Of a stretch of 50,643 nucleotides of DNA, positions 45,988 through 50,643 are shown in pieces. Location: positions 1 to 50,643 of the forward strand of contig JNEU01000927.1 in NCBI GenBank assembly GCA_000697475.1, in the 5' to 3' direction. The notes under the pieces are model-generated. The model was not told the DNA's origin. It ran no database searches and saw nothing but the letters and a program-made list of their open reading frames with translations. The position numbers and the translations under genes are program-made. This stretch comes from Lichtheimia corymbifera B2541 (Eukaryota; Mucoromycota; Mucoromycetes; Mucorales; Lichtheimiaceae). The first letter of the stretch is position 1. Each line of letters starts with the position of its first letter.

Positions 45988-47437
45988 GATAGTTCAAATA
46001 GAAGAAGGGTGTGATAATTGGGTCACCACAAAGATTAATTGCTCTCATTTTTATAGCTTTTGATGTGTGCTGCAAATATAAGCATCGTCACTTTTGATAT
46101 GCTTTGGGCTATATCATGACGATATGCAGCATGATTCAAGAACTTGGCCCATGGATCGATTCCCACGCGTGTGTCGCCGCAACAACGACCCATGCTCTTG
46201 TAGCAGCAGTAAACAATAACAACAACAACAACAGACGTTACCTGGCATAAGAAGCAGCAGCTTGTGCATTTCCTCCGCTGATTGATTCATCGAATTACTG
46301 CACCACATGCAACTATCATCTTGTTCCTTGATGATCGTCAAGAAGCAGGGACGAAAAGAACAATAGGATCATCTCCTATGGGGTGACAGCGACATGCAGC
46401 AGCGAGCATAATGCTTCTTTTCCTTTGATTCCTGCACTTTGGTGGATGATCGTTGGGTGCGGTGACCTAAATACATGCATATGCAGTAGTGTTTATACGG
46501 GCATCTCGTAAAGTGTCTGTGTAAAGCTCTCTCCGCCATTATCATTGCATCTAATCCAAAGTGCCGAAATCAATGTTCCTAGCTTGACAATATACGAATG
46601 GATGCCATGAACCGGTAATTAATAAATTATGCTCCTCAATGATGGGGGAATATATTGTCATTGAGATACAAATGACTTTTTTCATAGTATGATTGTTCCA
46701 ACAATGCAAATTAATGCTAGTGTCTTTAGAGCCAGTTCGACCAACAAGTCATGTCATTCGATATCCACATGGTCACGTTTGCAGCATCGGATGCGAGCTG
46801 ACAATAAATACAACCCCTCAAAACACAGGGATGGCGTGTTGAATTGGACGCGTGATCACTATTAGAAACGGTATGCAATGAAGACAAAGAGAGCAACAGT
46901 GTGCAGCATCTTCCTCCTTTGTGCCAAAGGCACGACACGGTAAGTCACGGCTTTTCTCGGCACGTTCATAGCTGCAACCCTTAAGACTACGCACATGATG
47001 GCGATGTACGTCCCTAAACACATGCTGTTTCACTCTTGGTCACTAATAAGCATATTTACATGCTCCTGGATCATGCTTTACTTGCATCCTGCCATCCATT
47101 TTCAACTTTGAAAGCACTCTCTCACGTGTACTCAATGTGCCTTGCGCAAATGCCGCTGATAGCATAACACTGCAATGACCTCGTACCATATCATCAACAT
47201 AAACCAGCAGCTGTTGGTAATGCAAAAGCCGTCGAATAGCAGATAACGGCAATACAGGATCAAAAGAATCTTCTAACATAAACCAAAATGATATTATAAT
47301 AAGACCAAATGGGACGTTTTGTGTGATCATTTGTGTGGATATTTGTAAAACTATATACGAAAATAAAGGAAGAGCAAACAAGGGATGAAATGTGAGGGAA
47401 ATGGAGCGACATGGCGGATATGCTAATGATCTCCATT
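45988..47437. other. Intergenic, MAPEG gene to carrier gene
   Basis: About 1.45 kb downstream of the carrier and upstream of the MAPEG gene, both on the minus strand. It should hold the carrier 3' UTR and the MAPEG promoter. A (TTG)n-like tract (CAACAACAACAA on the plus strand) lies at about 46209-46222. A minus-strand frame from an ATG at 47279 to a stop at 47043 (78 codons, with RRLLHYQQLLVYVDD) looks protein-like but has no known domain and no proven start. Confidence 0.35.
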
Positions 47438-48685
47438 TTAGGAGAGAAGACGCATGGCAAATTCGAAGCTGCAAAGAATAATAGAATGAGAACATGGATA
47501 TACATTTACGATATGATTATAACTTACCCCATAAAGGTGGCTGCGTTGGAAGGTGCAGCTCTGAGCAAACAGGGGCCAATACCACGGAAGAAACCAGCAG
47601 CACCTTCAGTAGCCAAAGTCTTACGTACACAGTCGAGAGCGGATGCATATTTCTTAGCAGAACCAGAGAAGCCGTCAGTTTGAAGCTTAGACTTGACAGC
47701 ATCCATGGGGTAAATGGTACCCCACATGGCATAACCTGCACCAGCACCATAAAGCATAACTTCCCAAGTTGGAAGGTCAGCGCGTGACTTCAAGTTGTTG
47801 CGCTCCATTGACTTGCGCACGAGCCACTCATAAGCGAAAAAGTAGGCACCATAACCTTGGAATTCACGAGCCATGGTGATGCCTTGTCCCTTGTAGATAC
47901 CAGCCAAACCATGCGAGCGATAGATTTGTCGAATAGCATCAATAGGTCCACTGAAACCATTGCCTGCAGTTTGCACTTGAAGGCGAGTACGAATATGCTC
48001 TACAGGACCTGATACAACCGAGTTGGCAACACCACTGGCAGCACCAGCCATGTACATTTGTGCGTTGGTCAAAGGATCACCACGATTCTTTTCTGAAAAA
48101 TGACGCTTCATCGATTCAACGACGACAAACTGGATTGAAACACAAGCACCAATGCCGACAAGAGGAGTGGCTGTACCCTAAAAAAGTTTGATGGTCATTA
48201 GTTCCAGATAAGCCTCTTGGCTCCTATCATCAACATTACCTTGTAAAAGCCTCCAAAACCTTCACGTTGATAAGTCTTTCGGACACAATCCATTGTGCCG
48301 CTGTATACTGGGTTGGCCATTGATTGTGTTTGAAGACGCTACACAATTCCACCGAGCCGTCAGTTTTTTCTTTTCCAGATCCGCAATTATCCGTATCAAA
48401 CTCACCACTTTAACAGTATCGAAAGGCTATAGAATGATTGGTATGTGTTAATTATATGGCATATGTCGAGTATGTAGTTATGATGATATTTTACCTGGCC
48501 TACAAGCACTTGCATAATACCGCCAAAAGTACCGGCAGCACAATCCTTGAGAGCCTGGGACAAGCCGCTGTTGTCATACGTCAATAAAAATCTTTCAGGA
48601 ACACATATCCCAGGACATACGCAGATTCAGAAACTTCTTGGAGAGGTGCCAAGGCAGGTTGTTGAACGATCTCAGTGGACGCCAT
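47438..48685 (-). CDS. YMC1: Mitochondrial carrier, YMC1/YMC2-like
   Basis: Six-helix inner-membrane carrier. Exons 48685-48621, 48567-48495, 48426-48406, 48338-48240, 48177-47528 and 47468-47438 join in phase to 312 residues. Three carrier repeats are present. The first has PFDTVKVRLQTQS, split over three exons with a 21-nt micro-exon coding PFDTVKV. The second has [14 protein letters not shown], where the usual P-x-D/E-x-I/V-K/R signature is PVEHIR. The third has [14 protein letters not shown]. Blocks such as [31 protein letters not shown] and the end FEFAMRLLS are close to yeast Ymc1/Ymc2, carriers linked to glycine/glutamate and acyl metabolism; the carnitine carrier Crc1 is the next nearest family. 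The transported solute is not fixed by the sequence. Confidence 0.88.
48406..48426 (-). other. 21-nt micro-exon of the carrier gene
   Basis: This exon codes exactly seven residues, PFDTVKV, the heart of the first carrier signature, with AG and GT on either side (CTATAG before, GTGAGT after). Skipping it would keep the frame but delete the proline kink and the charged network residues of the first transport repeat. Confidence 0.85.
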
Positions 48686-49732
48686 GTCGATCGTGGAGTA
48701 ATGGAATGCGAGTGAAAGAGAAAAAAGAAAGAGAAAGTGTTCCGGAAACAGTTCTTGATCCCGAGATAAACCCCACTTTTCACGGGCCGCTGACCTGAAT
48801 AAAGATTGTAAAACGCCACCTGTTATGCGGGTGTATCTTTAAAGGTATAGATCAAGATGAAGCACAAGCAAGATAGAAGATATTTTTATAAAGTTCGTCA
48901 GTTAATCCGTCTGCCTTGCTGCACACTTTTGCTATTAAAACAGGTCCATTGCTCCTTGCGACACTCCAAAACCATAACATTCTCCACAACCATCATTGCC
49001 ACCAAACAAATATACCACCGCTCTCCCACGATCTCCACCTATAAGATCATTGCCCCATCTTTATGTCCTTCCTTTTAAGTTTAATCAATCGCACCCGATT
49101 GTCTATAAGAGTCAATGACCCAGTTTTCGTTTTCAGTATTTGTTCAAGCCTTGGTCTTAGGCTATACTAAAACTTTTTTCGTCTAAATCTATAACTCTCA
49201 CACGTTGGGGGCATCCCATGATTCCATCCAGTGTTTCAATCTATCATACTGCCAGATGCTTTGTCGATGCAACATGTACCGGCAGCGAAAAGCGCAATGT
49301 TGTGCTGTTTATTGATATTATTATCTCATCATGGATTGATACGAGGAGGAGCATCATTGATGAAGTGGGCGTTGTAAAGTTGTTGTTCCTATCGATAGTT
49401 TCCGGCTGGGATATTTCAGGTTTAATTGGCTTGTTTATTATCATGCAGGGTGCAACACCCTCCTTTATTGGAGCGTTACTATATTTTTGAATGTCGGCTG
49501 TTTATCATGCTCACCCATCTATACCTATTGACTCGATTCCAATGTCCCATTACTATTCTATTATACATAGTGGTGGTATGTACCTATTTTACTCTTCTTC
49601 AATCCAGTGCCGTATAGCAGATCAAATGTCAGCTATGGTTTTGACCATGGCTCATGCAACAACGACTCTGAAAAGATAGGCCATTGCCGGGATTGGTACT
49701 TTTTCGCAGCCATCCGATGATGGTGAATGTCA

Positions 49733-49770
49733 CCACGTGGATGTTGTGATATGAGAAGTATGCCACGTGG
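49733..49770. promoter_or_regulatory. Two CCACGTGG palindromes 30 bp apart
   Basis: The 8-bp palindrome CCACGTGG occurs at 49733-49740 and again at 49763-49770, about three helical turns apart. CACGTG cores are sites for bHLH factors such as Pho4, Cbf1 and SREBP in fungi. They lie about 165-200 bp upstream of the TATA-like sequence at 49934, so they may belong to a promoter of a gene to the right. Function is inferred from sequence only. Confidence 0.4.
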
Positions 49771-50340
49771 CACCAGCTACTCAGTGGCACCTTTGGTCAA
49801 TCATACATGGTTCGCTTAACAACAATAATGATGGCTGTGAATGGAGAGGTTTCGTTGTGTAGACCAGTAGGCAAGGCTATCCCCAATAATGAATAACGGC
49901 AGTATGATCCAGCTACCACAAAGAAACAGCACTGATATAAAAAGGACAACCACACCGGTTCAACTTCATTGTTTATTGTATTAGGCATTCCTAAACATCG
50001 AAAGTATGCTCAACCAGCAAAGACCACTTGTTGCATCCATGGCAACTATACTCTCAAAAACCGAAAGCAGCCAACACCACCCTACATTTGTTTTCTTCCT
50101 CTACTACACTCGACTACTGCTCAACTATGCTGCCTGCTTGCACTAACACATTGAGCGGTTGGCTCTGCCTCCATTGCTTGAATCACCAAGGGAATTACTA
50201 CGCCCGCACCAAAATCCCATCTCACCCGCACCAAAAAACTAGGCATGCTAGTCATATACTCAGATCAGCCAATAATATGAAGTGATATAAACACAGCACC
50301 TTTCTGCCCTCGCTGGCATAATATCACGTGCATTATTCAT

Positions 50341-50480
50341 CATACCCGCACCATTTTCGCATTCGGGTCTTTCATGCAACGCATTCATCACGTCACGTGT
50401 ATATATCCACCATGCCCGCACCATTTTTGCACTCGAGTCTTTCATGCAATGCATCCATCATGGCACATGTATACATGCAC
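50341..50480. repeat. 70-bp direct repeat, two copies
   Basis: Two adjacent units (about 50341-50410 and 50411-50480) share CCCGCACCATTTTYGCAYTCGRGTCTTTCATGCAAYGCATYCATCA in register with a period of 70 bp and roughly 85% identity by eye. The first unit includes CACGTG (50394-50399), which is CACATG at the matching place in the second. An extra CCCGCACCA element occurs singly at about 50202 and 50227, so a wider repeat field may run on the left. Confidence 0.8.
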
Positions 50481-50643
50481 AATTTACAACTATGCACAAA
50501 GCATACATGCTATACTTTGCAATTCATTTCACTTGTAAATATTATACTCGCTTTTGTATGAATAATATCGCCAGGTCATCCCATGATAAAAAGGGTGCAA
50601 TAGTTGGAAACCACATAACATGTGGCATTCTTAGTGAGTAACC

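Larger units (their letters stand above)
48686..50643. other. Right-edge DNA without a clear gene
   Basis: The first 150 bp are the carrier promoter and leader, rich in TTTCTCTTTCTTTTTTCTC on the minus strand. Beyond that, small frames (49218-49490 +, 50028-50285 +) look random. A TATA-like GATATAAAAAGG at about 49934-49945 followed by an ATG at 50006 (MLNQQRPLVASMATILS, 46 codons) might be the 5' end of a gene, but no conserved protein follows before the window ends. Confidence 0.35.

Noticed and set aside
47043..47495. 150-codon minus-strand frame as one gene
   Set aside because: Its first part overlaps the last exon of the carrier gene in another frame, so only the part after the ATG at 47279 is worth considering.

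Overview
The window looks like nuclear DNA of a filamentous fungus. Genes are split by short GT-AG introns of about 50-75 nt, often with CTAAT/CTAAC-like branch sites. Codon use is mixed and intergenic DNA is AT-rich. The protein set points to an early-diverging fungus, most likely Mucoromycota (Mucorales-like): a compact FKS-type glucan synthase, a full-length SZT2 homologue (not known from ascomycete yeasts) and a decayed non-LTR retrotransposon of a type common in Mucorales. The phylum call is inference; no species can be named.

Layout. 1-515: a tRNA-Glu(UUC) gene. 1558-6717 (-): beta-1,3-glucan synthase, with a 3255-residue SZT2 homologue (6880-17379, -) directly upstream of it. SZT2 shares a 98-bp divergent promoter with a small mitochondrial protein gene (17478-18171, +). 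Next come adrenodoxin reductase ARH1 (18708-20233, -), a Q-rich NPF/zinc-finger protein (20751-21452, +), a membrane-anchored START-like protein (21609-22382, -) and the Ypt6-GEF subunit RIC1 (22812-27373, +, 21 exons). 27.4-33.2 kb is a gene-poor accessory island. It holds a PPR-like gene scrap, five diverged tandem repeats of 167-193 bp with a higher-order order, a frameshifted LINE tail, and a possible short secreted-protein gene with a GC-AG intron. 33288-39919 (-): the Arf-GEF SEC7/BIG (20 exons, 1842 residues). To its right are RFA2/RPA32 (41668-42667, +) with two MCB-like ACGCGT sites in its promoter, a MATA-type HMG-box factor (43938-44787, +), a MAPEG-family membrane protein (45394-45987, -) and a YMC1-like mitochondrial carrier (47438-48685, -). 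The last 1.9 kb has no clear gene but carries a 70-bp direct repeat and several CACGTG palindromes.

The genes do not form a pathway cluster. Themes that recur are cell-wall synthesis and nutrient/TORC1 signalling (FKS, SZT2), Golgi/endosome GTPase exchange (RIC1 and SEC7 converging on the repeat island), and mitochondrial metabolism (ARH1, the carrier, the small imported protein). Exon coordinates below were joined by hand from reading frame, splice signals and recalled family similarity; no alignment or transcript data were available.
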